Counted from the first letter of the stretch, positions 33,748 to 44,154 are shown. The stretch: 64,000 nt of DNA from Streptomyces sp. 3214.6 (GCF_900129855.1 NZ_LT670819.1:310001-374000), one strand, 5' to 3'. Translations and numbers: made by a program. The notes: generated by a model not told the origin, from the sequence alone.

Positions 33748-36591
33748 GTGAGCACTGATGCCGTCACGCTGCCCTTCCGCGATCCGGGGCTCCCACTCGC
33801 CGAGCGCGTCGAGGACCTGCTCTCCCGGCTGACCCTCGAGGAGCGGATCGCGATGCTGCACCAGTACTCGCCCGCGATCCCGCGTCTCGGGGTCGCCGAG
33901 TTCCGCACCGGCACCGAGACCCTGCACGGCGTGTCCTGGCTGGGCGAGGCCACCACCTTCCCGCAGGCCGTGGGCCTGGGCGCGACCTGGGACGAGAACC
34001 TGGTCCGGGAGGTGGCGGCGGCGATCTCCGTCGAGCAGCGGGCGTTCCACCACCACCGGCCGCCCGTCAGCGGCACCGGCCGCAACAGCCTGCAGGGCTG
34101 GGCGCCGGTGGTGAACCTGCTGCGCGACCCGCGCTGGGGCCGCAACGAGGAGGGCTACTCCGAGGACCCGCTGCTGTCCGCCCGGCTGGGGACGGCGTTC
34201 TGCCGGGGCATGACCGGCGACCACCCGACGTACCTGCGCACGGCCCCGGTGCTCAAGCACTTCCTCGCCTACAACAACGAGGACGACCGCTGCACCACCT
34301 CCTCGGCGATTCGGCCCCGGGTGCTGCACGAGTACGACCTGGCCGCCTTCCGCCCGGCCATCGCCACCGGCGCGGCGACCGGCGTCATGGCCGCCTACAA
34401 CCTCGTCAACGGCCGCCCCTGCCACGTCAGCCCCCTGCTCGAGCAGGAGCTGCGCCGCTGGGCCGAGCCCACCGGCCACGAGCTGTTCGTCGTCAGCGAC
34501 GCCGAAGCCCCTTCCAACCTGGTCGACCCGGAGCACGACTTCGACGACCATGCCGCCTCCCACGCCGCCGCACTCAAGGCCGGCATCGACTCCTTCACCG
34601 ACCACGGCGAGGACAGCCCCGTCACCATCGGCCGGATCACCGCCGCCCTCGAGCGCGGCCTGGTGACCCAGGACGACATCGACCGGGCGGTGCGCCGCCA
34701 GCTGTCGATCCGCTTCCGCCTCGGCGAGTTCGACCCCGGCCTCGACCCCTACGCCGGGATCGGCTGGGACGTCGTCAACTCCCCCGCCCACCAGGCCCTG
34801 GCGCTGCGCGCCGCCACCGAACAGGTGGTACTGCTCAAGAACACCGGGCTACTGCCGCTGGCCCCGGAGCGGCGGATCGCGGTGGTCGGGCCGCTGGCCT
34901 GCACCCTGTTCGAGGACTGGTACAGCGGCACCCACCCCTACCGTGTCACCGTCTCCGACGGCCTCGGCGTCGAAGGGGTGGAGGGCGTGGACCGGATCGT
35001 GCTGCGCACCACCGACGGGCAAGCGGTCACCGCCGTGGGCGAGGACGGACTGCTGGTGCTCGGCCAGGCCCAGGACACGGACGCCGCCGCCCAGTTCGAC
35101 CTGTTCGACTGGGACCTGGGCGTGCTCACCCTGCGCTCCGCCGCCACCGGCCGGTACGCCTCCCTGCGCGACGCCGACCAGCGCGTCGCCGCCAACCGCG
35201 ACCAGCCCGGCGACTGGTTCGTCCACGAGACCTTCCACCTCGAACCCGCCACCGACGGCACCGAGGTGCTGCGCAACCAGTTCACCGGCCACTACGCCCA
35301 GGCCGACCCCGCCACCGGCGAGCTGACCATGACCGCCGACACCCCCGAGCAGGCCCTGCGGTTCACCCGCACCACCGTCCGCGACGGCATCATCTCAGCC
35401 GTCGCCGCGGCCCAAGCCTCGGACGTGACCATCGTCGTGCTCGGCAACGACCCTCACATCAACGGCCGCGAGACCCAGGACCGCGCCGGGCTGCGGCTTC
35501 CCCCGCAGCAGGACCGGCTGCTGCGCGAAATCGCCGCCGTCCGACCCGACACCGTTCTCGTCGTCATGTCCAGCTACCCCTACGCGGTGAACTGGGCCGA
35601 CCAGCACCTGCCCGCCATCGTCTGGACCTCCCACGCCGGCCAGGAGACCGGCCGCGCCCTCGCCGCCGTCCTGCGCGGCGACACCGACGCCACCGGCCGC
35701 CTCCCCCAGACCTGGTACCGCAGCGACGACGAACTCCCCGCCCCCCTCGACTACGACATCATCAAGGCCGGCTGGACCTACCTGTACCACCAGACCGCAC
35801 CCCTCTACCCCTTCGGCCACGGCCTGTCCTACACCACCTTCGACTACGGCGAACCCCAGCTCGGCCAAACCGAGTTGGCCGCGGACGGGGAGGTCACCGC
35901 CACCCTCACCGTGACCAACACCGGCACCCGCCCCGGCACCGAAACGGTCCAGCTCTACACCCGCCACCTCGACGCCCGCTACCACGCGCCCCAGCTCCGC
36001 CTGGCCGCCTACCGCAAAGTCCGCCTCGCGGCAGGCGAGACCACCGAGCTCGAGTTCACCCTGCCCGCCACCGGCGCCCTCGCCCACTGGGACGTGGCCA
36101 CCAGCGCCTTCACTGTCCACCCCGGCCGCTACGAACTGATCACCGCCCGCTCGGCAAGCCAGCCGGTCCGCAGTGCCACCCTCACCGTCACCGGCCCCGC
36201 ACCGGAGCCTCGCCGCGTCCTCGAAGTCCCGCTCCATGCAGCCGACTTCGACGACTACGAGAACATCACCCTCGTCGACGCCACCCCCACCCACGGCGAC
36301 GCCGTCACCCCCACCGCCGAGCACGGCGAACTCCTCTTCTGCGATGTCGACCTCACCGGCGCCGGCTCCGTCGCCCTCCAGGTCTCCCGCACCGCCCCCG
36401 GCACCGCCCGGCTCCAACTCTGGACCGGCGACCGCCTGCTGACCACCGTCACGGTCCCCTCCACCGGCGACCGCCACACCTGGACCACCGTCCTCGCCGA
36501 CCTCACCGGACACCAACCCACCGGTGTCCACGACCTCCGCGTCATCCTCACCGGCGAACAACGCCTCACCACCCTCACCTTCACCCCCTGA
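33748..36591 (+). CDS. GH3 beta-glycosidase with inserted trefoil-like and CBM6-like modules
   Basis: The 947-residue enzyme is a GH3 beta-glucosidase/beta-xylosidase. TEESxxM-like start blocks, KHFLAYNNEDDR, and the nucleophile block LFVVSDAEAPSNL are seen in the TIM barrel (to about 345). The C-terminal alpha/beta domain is split by an insert of ~110 residues (LTLRSAATGRYASLRDADQR) that looks like a fascin/trefoil module. The PFGHGLSYTTFDY block and an Fn3-like domain follow, then a terminal CBM6-like domain of ~130 residues. There is no signal peptide, so it acts on imported oligosaccharides. The GTG at 33748 with AAGGGA upstream is the likely start. It is the first gene of the GH operon. 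Confidence 0.85.
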   Translation: MSTDAVTLPFRDPGLPLAERVEDLLSRLTLEERIAMLHQYSPAIPRLGVAEFRTGTETLHGVSWLGEATTFPQAVGLGATWDENLVREVAAAISVEQRAFHHHRPPVSGTGRNSLQGWAPVVNLLRDPRWGRNEEGYSEDPLLSARLGTAFCRGMTGDHPTYLRTAPVLKHFLAYNNEDDRCTTSSAIRPRVLHEYDLAAFRPAIATGAATGVMAAYNLVNGRPCHVSPLLEQELRRWAEPTGHELFVVSDAEAPSNLVDPEHDFDDHAASHAAALKAGIDSFTDHGEDSPVTIGRITAALERGLVTQDDIDRAVRRQLSIRFRLGEFDPGLDPYAGIGWDVVNSPAHQALALRAATEQVVLLKNTGLLPLAPERRIAVVGPLACTLFEDWYSGTHPYRVTVSDGLGVEGVEGVDRIVLRTTDGQAVTAVGEDGLLVLGQAQDTDAAAQFDLFDWDLGVLTLRSAATGRYASLRDADQRVAANRDQPGDWFVHETFHLEPATDGTEVLRNQFTGHYAQADPATGELTMTADTPEQALRFTRTTVRDGIISAVAAAQASDVTIVVLGNDPHINGRETQDRAGLRLPPQQDRLLREIAAVRPDTVLVVMSSYPYAVNWADQHLPAIVWTSHAGQETGRALAAVLRGDTDATGRLPQTWYRSDDELPAPLDYDIIKAGWTYLYHQTAPLYPFGHGLSYTTFDYGEPQLGQTELAADGEVTATLTVTNTGTRPGTETVQLYTRHLDARYHAPQLRLAAYRKVRLAAGETTELEFTLPATGALAHWDVATSAFTVHPGRYELITARSASQPVRSATLTVTGPAPEPRRVLEVPLHAADFDDYENITLVDATPTHGDAVTPTAEHGELLFCDVDLTGAGSVALQVSRTAPGTARLQLWTGDRLLTTVTVPSTGDRHTWTTVLADLTGHQPTGVHDLRVILTGEQRLTTLTFTP

Positions 36592-36679
36592 GAGCCAACG
36601 GCGGCCGTACCTCTGTGAGGGGAGGCACAGCCGTCGCCCCCAACGCTCCCCTTCCGTTTACCTGCCGAGGACCTGCCCC

Positions 36680-38194
36680 ATGCCGACGCCCCAGCCGTCC
36701 ACCGTCGCGACGAACCCGGTGATCCCGGGCTTCCATCCGGACCCGAGCATCTGCCGGGTCGGCGAGGACTACTACCTCGCCTGCTCCAGCTTCGAGTACT
36801 TCCCCGGCGTGCCGATCTTCCACAGCCGCGACCTGGTGAACTGGACGCAGATCGGTAACGTCCTCGACCGGCCGAGCCAGCTGCGGCTGCCCGTGGAGAC
36901 GTCCTCGTCCGGAGGCATCTACGCACCGACCCTGCGCCATCACGACGGGCGCTTCTGGCTCATGGTCACCAACGTCTCCGGCGGCGGGAACCTGGTGGTC
37001 ACCGCCACCGATCCGGCCGGCCCCTGGTCCGAGCCCGTTCACGCGCCCGGCGTGCCCGGCATCGACCCCGACCTGGCCTGGGACGAGGAGGGCAACTGCT
37101 GGTGCACCGTCGCGGGCGTCGCGCAGGTGCCGTTCAACCCCCACACCGGCGAGACCCTGGGCGAGCCGTACCGCGTGTGGTCCGGCACGCCCGGCGCCGC
37201 CGCGCCCGAGGCGCCGCACCTGTACCGGATCGGCGAGTACTGGTACCTGATGATCGCCGAGGGCGGCACAGAGCGCGGCCACGCCGTCTCCATCGCCCGT
37301 GGCCCCTCTCCCCGCGGGCCCTTCGAGCCGTGCCCCGCGAATCCGATCCTGACCCACCGCAGCACGACCAGGCCCGTGCAGAACACCGGGCACGCCGACC
37401 TGGTCCAGGCGCCGGACGGGAGTTGGTGGATGGTGCTGCTGGGCGTCAGGCCTCAGGGCGGCACCCCGGGCTGGCACGTGCTGGGACGTGAGACCTTCCT
37501 TGCGCCGGTCACCTGGGAGGACGGCTGGCCCGTGGTCGGCGAGGTCGGCCTCGAACTCGCGGAACTCCCCTGGCAGGTGTCGCCGCCTCAGCCGCTGCCC
37601 GAGCGGGACGACTTCGATGCCGCCGAGCTCCGGCCCTGCTGGATCTCGCTGCGGGACCGCCCGGCGGAACTGGTCGGCACCAAGGAGCGCGACGGCTGGC
37701 TGACCCTGCGCGCCCGCGGCAGCTCCCTCGACGAGCCGGACGTCGTCTTCGTCGGCCGCCGCCAGCAGCACCTCGCCTTCGAGGCGCGCACGCTGATCGA
37801 CCCCGGTACGGGCACCGGCGGCCTGGCCGTGCGGCTGGACGAGCGCCACCACTACGCGATCGAGGCCGACGCCGACGGGTGGGTCCGGGTGATCGCCCGG
37901 ATCGGCACGGTCCGGTCCGTCGTCGCCGAACGCGCGCTCCCCGCAGGCCCGTTGGTCCTGTCCGTGCGTACCGGCCCGGCCCCCGAGCCGCACGACGCGC
38001 GCAGGGGCCCGGACTCGCTCGTCTTCGCGGTCGGAACGGCGGACGGCACGACGAGGGACCTGACGGCCGTGGACGGCCGCTACCTGTCGACCGAGGTCGC
38101 CGGCGGCTTCACCGGCCGCGTGATCGGCCTGTACGCCACCGCGGGCACGGTCTGCTTCGACTGGTTCGACTACGAGCCTCTCCCGCTCCCCTGA
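36680..38194 (+). CDS. GH43 beta-xylosidase/arabinofuranosidase
   Basis: The 504-residue protein has the five-blade GH43 propeller. NPVIPGFHPDPSICRVGEDY holds the general base Asp, GIDPDLAWDEEG the second Asp and APEAPHLYRIGEYWYLM the acid Glu. A C-terminal beta-sandwich (about residues 315-500) ends with YATAGTVCFDWFDYEPL, as in the xylosidase subgroup. There is no signal peptide, so it cleaves short xylo-oligosaccharides or arabinosyl branches inside the cell. The ATG at 36680 follows GAGGAC by eight bases. The 88-bp gap to the GH3 gene fits one operon. Confidence 0.88.
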   Translation: MPTPQPSTVATNPVIPGFHPDPSICRVGEDYYLACSSFEYFPGVPIFHSRDLVNWTQIGNVLDRPSQLRLPVETSSSGGIYAPTLRHHDGRFWLMVTNVSGGGNLVVTATDPAGPWSEPVHAPGVPGIDPDLAWDEEGNCWCTVAGVAQVPFNPHTGETLGEPYRVWSGTPGAAAPEAPHLYRIGEYWYLMIAEGGTERGHAVSIARGPSPRGPFEPCPANPILTHRSTTRPVQNTGHADLVQAPDGSWWMVLLGVRPQGGTPGWHVLGRETFLAPVTWEDGWPVVGEVGLELAELPWQVSPPQPLPERDDFDAAELRPCWISLRDRPAELVGTKERDGWLTLRARGSSLDEPDVVFVGRRQQHLAFEARTLIDPGTGTGGLAVRLDERHHYAIEADADGWVRVIARIGTVRSVVAERALPAGPLVLSVRTGPAPEPHDARRGPDSLVFAVGTADGTTRDLTAVDGRYLSTEVAGGFTGRVIGLYATAGTVCFDWFDYEPLPLP

Positions 38195-38249
38195 GTACGC
38201 GTCAGGGGCCTCCTCGCCCCATCACCCATTTCATCCGAAGGGACGAACC

Positions 38250-40004
38250 GTGAACGACGCACAGCAGAAGGGCACACCGCGCGCCGCCAGCCCACACAAC
38301 CGCCGCCTGCACCGGACGGCCGGGCTCCTGGCGGCCGTGGTCACCGCCGGCAGCCTCACCTGCGGCACCGCCGTCGCCTCACCGGCCGGCCAGACGCCGG
38401 CAGCAGCGGACCGCACCCCCCGTAGCGCGATGGCCGCCGTGGCCCAGATGCAGCCCAGCTGGAACCTCGGCAACACCTTCGACGCGTTCCCCGACGAGAC
38501 CTCGTGGGGCAACCCGCTCACCACCAAGGCCACGTTCGACGGTCTCCGCGCCCAGGGCTTCCGCAGCGTCCGGATTCCCGTCACCTGGTTCCCCCACCAG
38601 TCCGACACCGCCCCGTACACCATCGACCCCGTGTGGATGAAGCGGGTCAAGCAGGTGTTCGACTGGGCGTTGGAGGACGGCCTCTACGTCGAGATCAACG
38701 TCCACCACGACTCGTGGAAGTGGATCGCCAACATGTCCACCGACCACGACAACGTGATGGCGCGGTTCAAGTCGACCTGGCAGCAGATCGCCACCGCCTT
38801 CAAGGACGAGCCGCGCAAGCTGCTCATGGAGAGCATCAACGAGCCGCAGTTCTCCAACGCGACCGACGCCCAGAAGACCCAGTACCTGCGGGAACTCAAC
38901 ACCTCTTTCCACGACGTCGTGCGCAACTCCGGTGGCGGGAACAAGGACCGTCTGCTCGTCCTGCCCTCGGAGGAGACCAACTCCGCCCAGCACTGGCTCG
39001 ACGACCTGTCCACGACGATGAGCTCGCTGCACGACCCCAACCTGGTCGCCACCGTGCACTACTACAGCTGGTACCCGTTCAGCGTGAACATCGCCAACGG
39101 GACCACCTACGACACAACGGCCCAGAAGGACCTGACCGACGGCTTCGCCCGGGTGCACGACACCTTCGTGGCCAAGGGCATCCCCGTCTACCTCGGCGAG
39201 TACGGCCTGCTCACCTCGCCGTACTCCGGCGTGGTCGAACGCGGCGAGATGCTGAAGTACTTCGAGCACGTCAACTACGAGGCGCGCATCAACGGCATGA
39301 CCTCCGCCGTCTGGGACGCCGCCAACGACTTCCTGAACCGCTCCACCATGCAGTGGCAGGTCCCCGAGATGAAGGCCCTGATCCAGCGCTCCTGGCGGAC
39401 CCGCTCGGGCACCGCCTCCACCGACAACATCTTCCTGCCGAAGTCCGGTCCCATCGCGGCGCAGACCATCACGCTCAACCGCAACGGCCTCTCGTTCACC
39501 GGCCTCTGGCAGGGCGACCGCCCGCTGATCCCGTCCGTCGACTACACCCTCAACGGCGACCGGCTGACCCTGACCGCCGACGCCCTCACCCGGCTCGCCG
39601 GCGACCGTGCTGCCGGCGTCAACGCCACCCTCGAGGTCCGGTACTCCGACGGCGTCCCGTGGAAACTCTTCGTGCGCTCGTACGACAAGCCGGTGATGAC
39701 CGACGCCACCGGAACCGAGGACGGACTCACCATACCCACCCGGTTCAACGGTGACCTGATGGCAAACGTCGAGTCCACCTACGCCGACGGCACCGCCGCC
39801 GGCCCGGCTTCCTGGACCACCTTCCAGTCGTTCGACAACTACCGCCCCGACTACGGCAACAACACCACCACCGTCAAGGCCGACTTCCTCAAGACGGTCA
39901 AGGAGGGCGCCCCGGTGACGCTCACCTTCCACTTCTGGAGCGGCGCCACCGTCACCTACCACGTCACCCGTTCCGGCTCGACCGTGACCGGCACCGCCTC
40001 CTGA
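38250..40004 (+). CDS. Secreted GH5 endoglucanase/mannanase-type enzyme with X2-like module
   Basis: The 584-residue protein has a signal peptide (to about residue 45) and a GH5 barrel. WNLGNTFDAF begins it, VNVHHD-like EINVHHDSW is in strand 3, the acid/base Glu is in MESINEPQF and the nucleophile Glu in VYLGEYGLL. The C-terminal ~190 residues include a CBM_X2-like Ig module (NIFLPKSGPIAAQTITLNRN, LSFTGLW). The fold and motifs resemble GH5_4, so beta-glucan or xyloglucan is likely. It is the only clearly secreted enzyme of the operon and would feed oligosaccharides to the intracellular GH3, GH43, GH42 and GH36 enzymes. It starts with GTG after GAAGGGA. Confidence 0.85.
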   Translation: MNDAQQKGTPRAASPHNRRLHRTAGLLAAVVTAGSLTCGTAVASPAGQTPAAADRTPRSAMAAVAQMQPSWNLGNTFDAFPDETSWGNPLTTKATFDGLRAQGFRSVRIPVTWFPHQSDTAPYTIDPVWMKRVKQVFDWALEDGLYVEINVHHDSWKWIANMSTDHDNVMARFKSTWQQIATAFKDEPRKLLMESINEPQFSNATDAQKTQYLRELNTSFHDVVRNSGGGNKDRLLVLPSEETNSAQHWLDDLSTTMSSLHDPNLVATVHYYSWYPFSVNIANGTTYDTTAQKDLTDGFARVHDTFVAKGIPVYLGEYGLLTSPYSGVVERGEMLKYFEHVNYEARINGMTSAVWDAANDFLNRSTMQWQVPEMKALIQRSWRTRSGTASTDNIFLPKSGPIAAQTITLNRNGLSFTGLWQGDRPLIPSVDYTLNGDRLTLTADALTRLAGDRAAGVNATLEVRYSDGVPWKLFVRSYDKPVMTDATGTEDGLTIPTRFNGDLMANVESTYADGTAAGPASWTTFQSFDNYRPDYGNNTTTVKADFLKTVKEGAPVTLTFHFWSGATVTYHVTRSGSTVTGTAS

Positions 40005-40034
40005 GCCAGGACCAGCCGGCACCGCGAACCGCTG

Positions 40035-40068
40035 CGGTGCGGAGCCTCCTCCCCGGACCTCCGCACCG
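40035..40068 (+). terminator. Hairpin between GH5 and GH42
   Basis: CGGTGCGGAG (40035-40044) pairs with CTCCGCACCG (40059-40068). It may be a terminator or an attenuator that lowers transcription of the downstream genes, since the next gene starts only 72 bases later on the same strand. Confidence 0.6.
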
Positions 40069-40140
40069 GAGCACCCATGTCAACCCCCGTGCGACCGGCC
40101 GGTGTTCGGCTGGCCGCACCGCCCCGGCCGGAGGACCGCC

Positions 40141-41912
40141 GTGACCACCCTTCCGCCCCGCGTGCTGTTCGGGGCCGCCTGCTACCCCGAGTACCACCGG
40201 ATGGACCGCATCGAAGCCGACCTCGACCTGATGGCCGAGGCCGGCTTCACGGTGGTCCGCGTCGGCGAGTCGGTCTGGTCCACCTGGGAGCCGGAGAACG
40301 GCCGCTTCGACCTGGAGTGGCTGCAGCCGGTCCTCGACTCCGCCCACGCCCGCGGCATCGCGGTGGTGCTGGGCACCCCGACCTATGCCGTCCCCCCGTG
40401 GCTGGCCCGGCTCCACCCGGAGATCGCCGCGGAGGACGCCATCGGCCGCCGTGCCCCGTGGGGCGCCCGCCAGGAGATGGACATCACCCACCCCGCCTTC
40501 CGCTTCCACGCGGAGCGCGTGGTCCGCCGCATCCTCGCCCGCCACGCCGGCCACCCGACCGTGATCGGCTTCCAGGTCGACAACGAACCCGGCTGCCGGC
40601 TGCCGCACAACCACGGCGTGTTCCAGCGCTTCGTCGACGACCTGCGGGCCCGCTACGGGAACGTGGAGACGCTCAACCGGGAGTGGGCCTGGTCTACTGG
40701 TCGCACCGGCTGACCACCTGGGCCGACCTGTGGACCCCGGAGGGCAACGCGCAGCCGCAGTACGACGTGGCCTGGCGCGCCTTCCAGGCCCGGCAGACCA
40801 CCGAGTTCATCACCTGGCAGGCCGGCCTGGTCCGGGAGTACGCCCGGTCCGACCAGTTCGTCACCACTTGTCTGCACTACCACCATCCCGCCCTGGACGA
40901 CGACCGGCTGGCAGACCGTCTGGACATCGCGGCGGCCAACCCGTACTACGAGATGCAGGACGCGCTGGCACTGCCCGCCGATCCGGACCGGCCGCCGCAC
41001 GCGTGGCTGGCCGGAGGCGTATGGGGGCTGTTCCAGGAGGCGGACCGGGCCTGGTCCTCACGCCAGGAGCCCTTCCTCGTCACGGAGACCAACGCGCAGG
41101 CGGTGGGCGGCACCTTCGACAACCGTCCCGCCTACGACGGACAGTGGCGGCAGGCGGCCTGGGCGCTGGTCGCCCGTGGGGCGCGCATGGTCGAGTACTG
41201 GCACTGGCACACCCTGCACTTCGGCGCCGAGACCTACTGGGGCGGGGTTGCGCACCCCGGACAGGACTTGAGCCGCTACCGTCTGGTGCTCGCCCCCGCG
41301 CTGTTCCTGCTCACCGACGCGGCCGCCGCCAATCTGCGCCGCTACGTCGAGCACGGCGGCACCCTGCTCGTCCAGTACGCGAGCGGCTGCGCCGACGAAC
41401 GTCTGCACGCCCGTCTCGGCGGCTATCCCGCGCAGCCGTTCCGCGAGGCGCTGGGCGTCCGGGTCGAGGAACACCGGCCGCTGCGCCGGGGCGAGCGCAT
41501 CGTGCTGTCCGACGGGACCGAGGCGGGCTCCTGGTCCGAGAGCCTGCGCACCGACGGCGCCGAGGCCCTCGCCCGCTACACCCACGTCATGCTGACGGAC
41601 CGTCCGGCGCTGACCCACCACCGGTTCGGCTCCGGGCAGGGCTGGTACCTGTCCACCCGGCTCGTCGACGCGCCGTACGCCGCCAGGGTCCGGCGGCTGG
41701 CCGCGGAAGCCGCCCTGGGACCGGGGGCGCCCGGCCTGCCACAGCACGTGGAAGCGGTGACCCGCCGGGCCGGCGACGGACGCGCCCGGCAGTTCCTGCT
41801 CAACCACCGGCGCGACGCGGTGCCGCTGCCCGACCCCGGCCACGACCTGCTGACCGGCACCGGAGTCAGCGAACTGCCGCCCGGCGGCTGCGCCGTACTC
41901 CGAAGGTTCTGA
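40141..41912 (+). pseudogene. GH42 beta-galactosidase with a one-base deletion
   Basis: The gene starts with GTG at 40141 after CGGAGGA and reads RVLFGAACYPEYHRMDRIEA. The acid/base Glu is in FQVDNEPGC. At about 40687 the frame breaks: LNREW is followed by a shift, and GLVYWSHRLTTWADLWTPEG continues in another frame to 41912, with the nucleophile Glu in PFLVTETNAQ. TGGGCC in place of TGGGGCC explains it, i.e. one G lost from a G-run. Corrected, the protein would be about 590 residues and intracellular. All other parts look intact, so a sequencing error or a very recent mutation are both possible. Confidence 0.85.
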
Positions 41913-41955
41913 ACTCCCCTGCCTCCCTTGACCGTTCCTCCGGAAAGGAATCCCA

Positions 41956-44154
41956 GTGACCGAGGAATCCCCCACCATCCGCTGGGGCCACGACGCCCTC
42001 CACCTGGAGATCGGCACCGACCCGGACGGCCCCCCACGGCTGCGCCGGTTCGGCGTCCCCGGGCAACTGCCCGCGGAACCGCCCGCGGCGGCGCCCCTGC
42101 CTCTCGTCGAAGCCACCACCACCAACCACGGCCACCACTGGTCCGGACACCGGGTGATCGACACCGTCATCGGCGCCGACCTGCGCTACCGCGGGCACAC
42201 CGCAGCCCGGGACGGCGCCTGGCACCGGCTGACCGTCCAGCTCCATGACCCGGCCGGCGGACTGGCCGCGGAGGTGGTCCTCAGCTCCCCCGACGGCGTC
42301 CCGGCGCTGCGCAGCCAGGTTGTGATCCGCAACGAGAGCACCCGGAGCCTCCGCCTGGAGTCCGTCACCTCCCTCGTGCTGGGCGGCCTCACCGCGGATG
42401 CGGACCTCGAGGCGGCCGATCTGCTGTGGGCGGAGAACGACTGGCTCGCCGAGTACCGCTGGCAGCGCCGGCCGATGCGGCTCAGCTCACCGGTCCTCAG
42501 CGGCCGCGTCCACTACCGGTACGGCAAGGGCGGCTTCGCCGTCGCCGGGCAGGGCACGTGGTCCAGCTGCGACCGGCTGCCGATGGGCGGGCTGACCGAC
42601 CGCCGGACCGGCCGGACGTGGGTGTGGCAGATCGAGCACAACGGCGGGGGCTGGCACTGGGAGTGCGGCGAGCACGACGACTCCGCATACTTGGCCCTGT
42701 CCGGACCGAGTGCCGGACGGCACGGTTGGTCCCGGCTGCTGGAGCCCGGCGCCTCGTTCGAGACCGTCCCGGTCGCGATCGCCTTCGGCGTCGAAGGACC
42801 CGACGAGGCCTTCGCCGCGCTCACCCGGTACCGGCGCGCCGTCCGCCGACCGCACCCCGACCACCGGCGCCTGCCCGTCATCTTCAACGACTACATGAAC
42901 TGCCTGATGGGCGACCCGACCACGGCCAAACTGCTCCCCCACATCGACGCGGCCGCCGCGGCGGGTGCCGAGTACTTCGTCATCGACGCCGGCTGGTACG
43001 ACGACGACGAGGGCAACTGGTGGACCAGCGTCGGCGCCTGGGAGCCCTCGTCCTCCCGCTTCCCCGGGGAGCGCGGCATCCACGAGGTGCTGGACCGCAT
43101 CCGGCAGCTCGGGATGGTCCCCGGCCTCTGGCTCGAACCCGAAGTCGTCGGCGTGACCAGCCCGTTGGCCCACTCGCTGCCGGCGGAGGCGTTCTTCCGC
43201 CGCAACGGCGTCCGGGTCGTCGAGACCGGCCGGTACCACCTGGACCTGCGCCACCCGGCCGCACGCGACCACCTCGACCGAGTGGTGGACCGCCTGGTCG
43301 GCGAACTCGGCGTCGGCTACCTCAAGTTGGACCACAACATCGACCCCGGGCCGGGCACCAGCGGGAACCCGGGCGAGGCTGCCGCCGACGGCCTGCTCGG
43401 CCACAACCGCGCCCACCTGGACTGGCTGGACGGCGTCCTGGACCGCCACCCCGACCTGGTCCTGGAGAACTGCGCCTCCGGCGGCATGCGCACCGACTAC
43501 GCGCTGCTGTCCCGGCTCCAGCTCCAGTCCACCAGCGACCAGCAGAACCTCGCGCTCTACGCACCGATCGCGGCCTCCGCGCCCACCGCGGTCACCCCCG
43601 AACAGGGCGCCGTCTGGGCCTACCCGCAGCCGGAGGACACCCTCGACGAGGTCGCCTTCACCATGGCCAACGCCCTCCTCGGGCGGATCCACCTCTCCGG
43701 GCGGCTCCCGGAACTGTCGCCCGCCGCACAGGACTTGGTCGCCGAGGCGGTGGCCGCGCACAAGGCCCTGCGCGCCGACCTGGCCACCGCACTGCCCACC
43801 TGGCCGCTCGGACTCCCTGCCTGGGACGACCCCTGGATCGCCCTCGCCCTGCACACCCCGGCCACCACCTACCTCACTGTCTGGCGCCGCCCGGGCGGGA
43901 AGGACACCACCGTGCTCCCGCTGCCACAGTTCCGTGACGCCGCCGTACGCGCGGAGGTGCTGTACCCCTCCACCAGTCAGGCACGCTCCCACTGGAACCA
44001 GGAGAGCGCCGCCCTGAAGCTGACCCTCCCCGCCGCGCCGTCCGCCGTCGTGCTCCGGCTCGTCCCGGAAACCGGCGGGCAGGGGGCCGCGACCGGCGAC
44101 GCCGACCGGGTGAAGCCTGAGGGGCTCCGCCCCGGGCCCGGGATGCCAGAATGA
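41956..44154 (+). CDS. GH36 alpha-galactosidase
   Basis: The 732-residue protein has the N-terminal beta-supersandwich and the GH36 barrel. FVIDAGWYDDDEGNWW and LWLEPEVVGVTSPLA are present, with the nucleophile Asp in YLKLDHNIDPG and the acid/base Asp in STSDQQNLALYAP. VLENCASGGMRTDYALL is also typical. There is no signal peptide. It removes alpha-galactosyl branches, as found on galactomannan or raffinose-type sugars. GTG at 41956 follows GAAAGGAA. It lies 43 bp after the GH42 gene, and its stop overlaps an ATG in the LacI leader. Confidence 0.9.
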   Translation: MTEESPTIRWGHDALHLEIGTDPDGPPRLRRFGVPGQLPAEPPAAAPLPLVEATTTNHGHHWSGHRVIDTVIGADLRYRGHTAARDGAWHRLTVQLHDPAGGLAAEVVLSSPDGVPALRSQVVIRNESTRSLRLESVTSLVLGGLTADADLEAADLLWAENDWLAEYRWQRRPMRLSSPVLSGRVHYRYGKGGFAVAGQGTWSSCDRLPMGGLTDRRTGRTWVWQIEHNGGGWHWECGEHDDSAYLALSGPSAGRHGWSRLLEPGASFETVPVAIAFGVEGPDEAFAALTRYRRAVRRPHPDHRRLPVIFNDYMNCLMGDPTTAKLLPHIDAAAAAGAEYFVIDAGWYDDDEGNWWTSVGAWEPSSSRFPGERGIHEVLDRIRQLGMVPGLWLEPEVVGVTSPLAHSLPAEAFFRRNGVRVVETGRYHLDLRHPAARDHLDRVVDRLVGELGVGYLKLDHNIDPGPGTSGNPGEAAADGLLGHNRAHLDWLDGVLDRHPDLVLENCASGGMRTDYALLSRLQLQSTSDQQNLALYAPIAASAPTAVTPEQGAVWAYPQPEDTLDEVAFTMANALLGRIHLSGRLPELSPAAQDLVAEAVAAHKALRADLATALPTWPLGLPAWDDPWIALALHTPATTYLTVWRRPGGKDTTVLPLPQFRDAAVRAEVLYPSTSQARSHWNQESAALKLTLPAAPSAVVLRLVPETGGQGAATGDADRVKPEGLRPGPGMPE

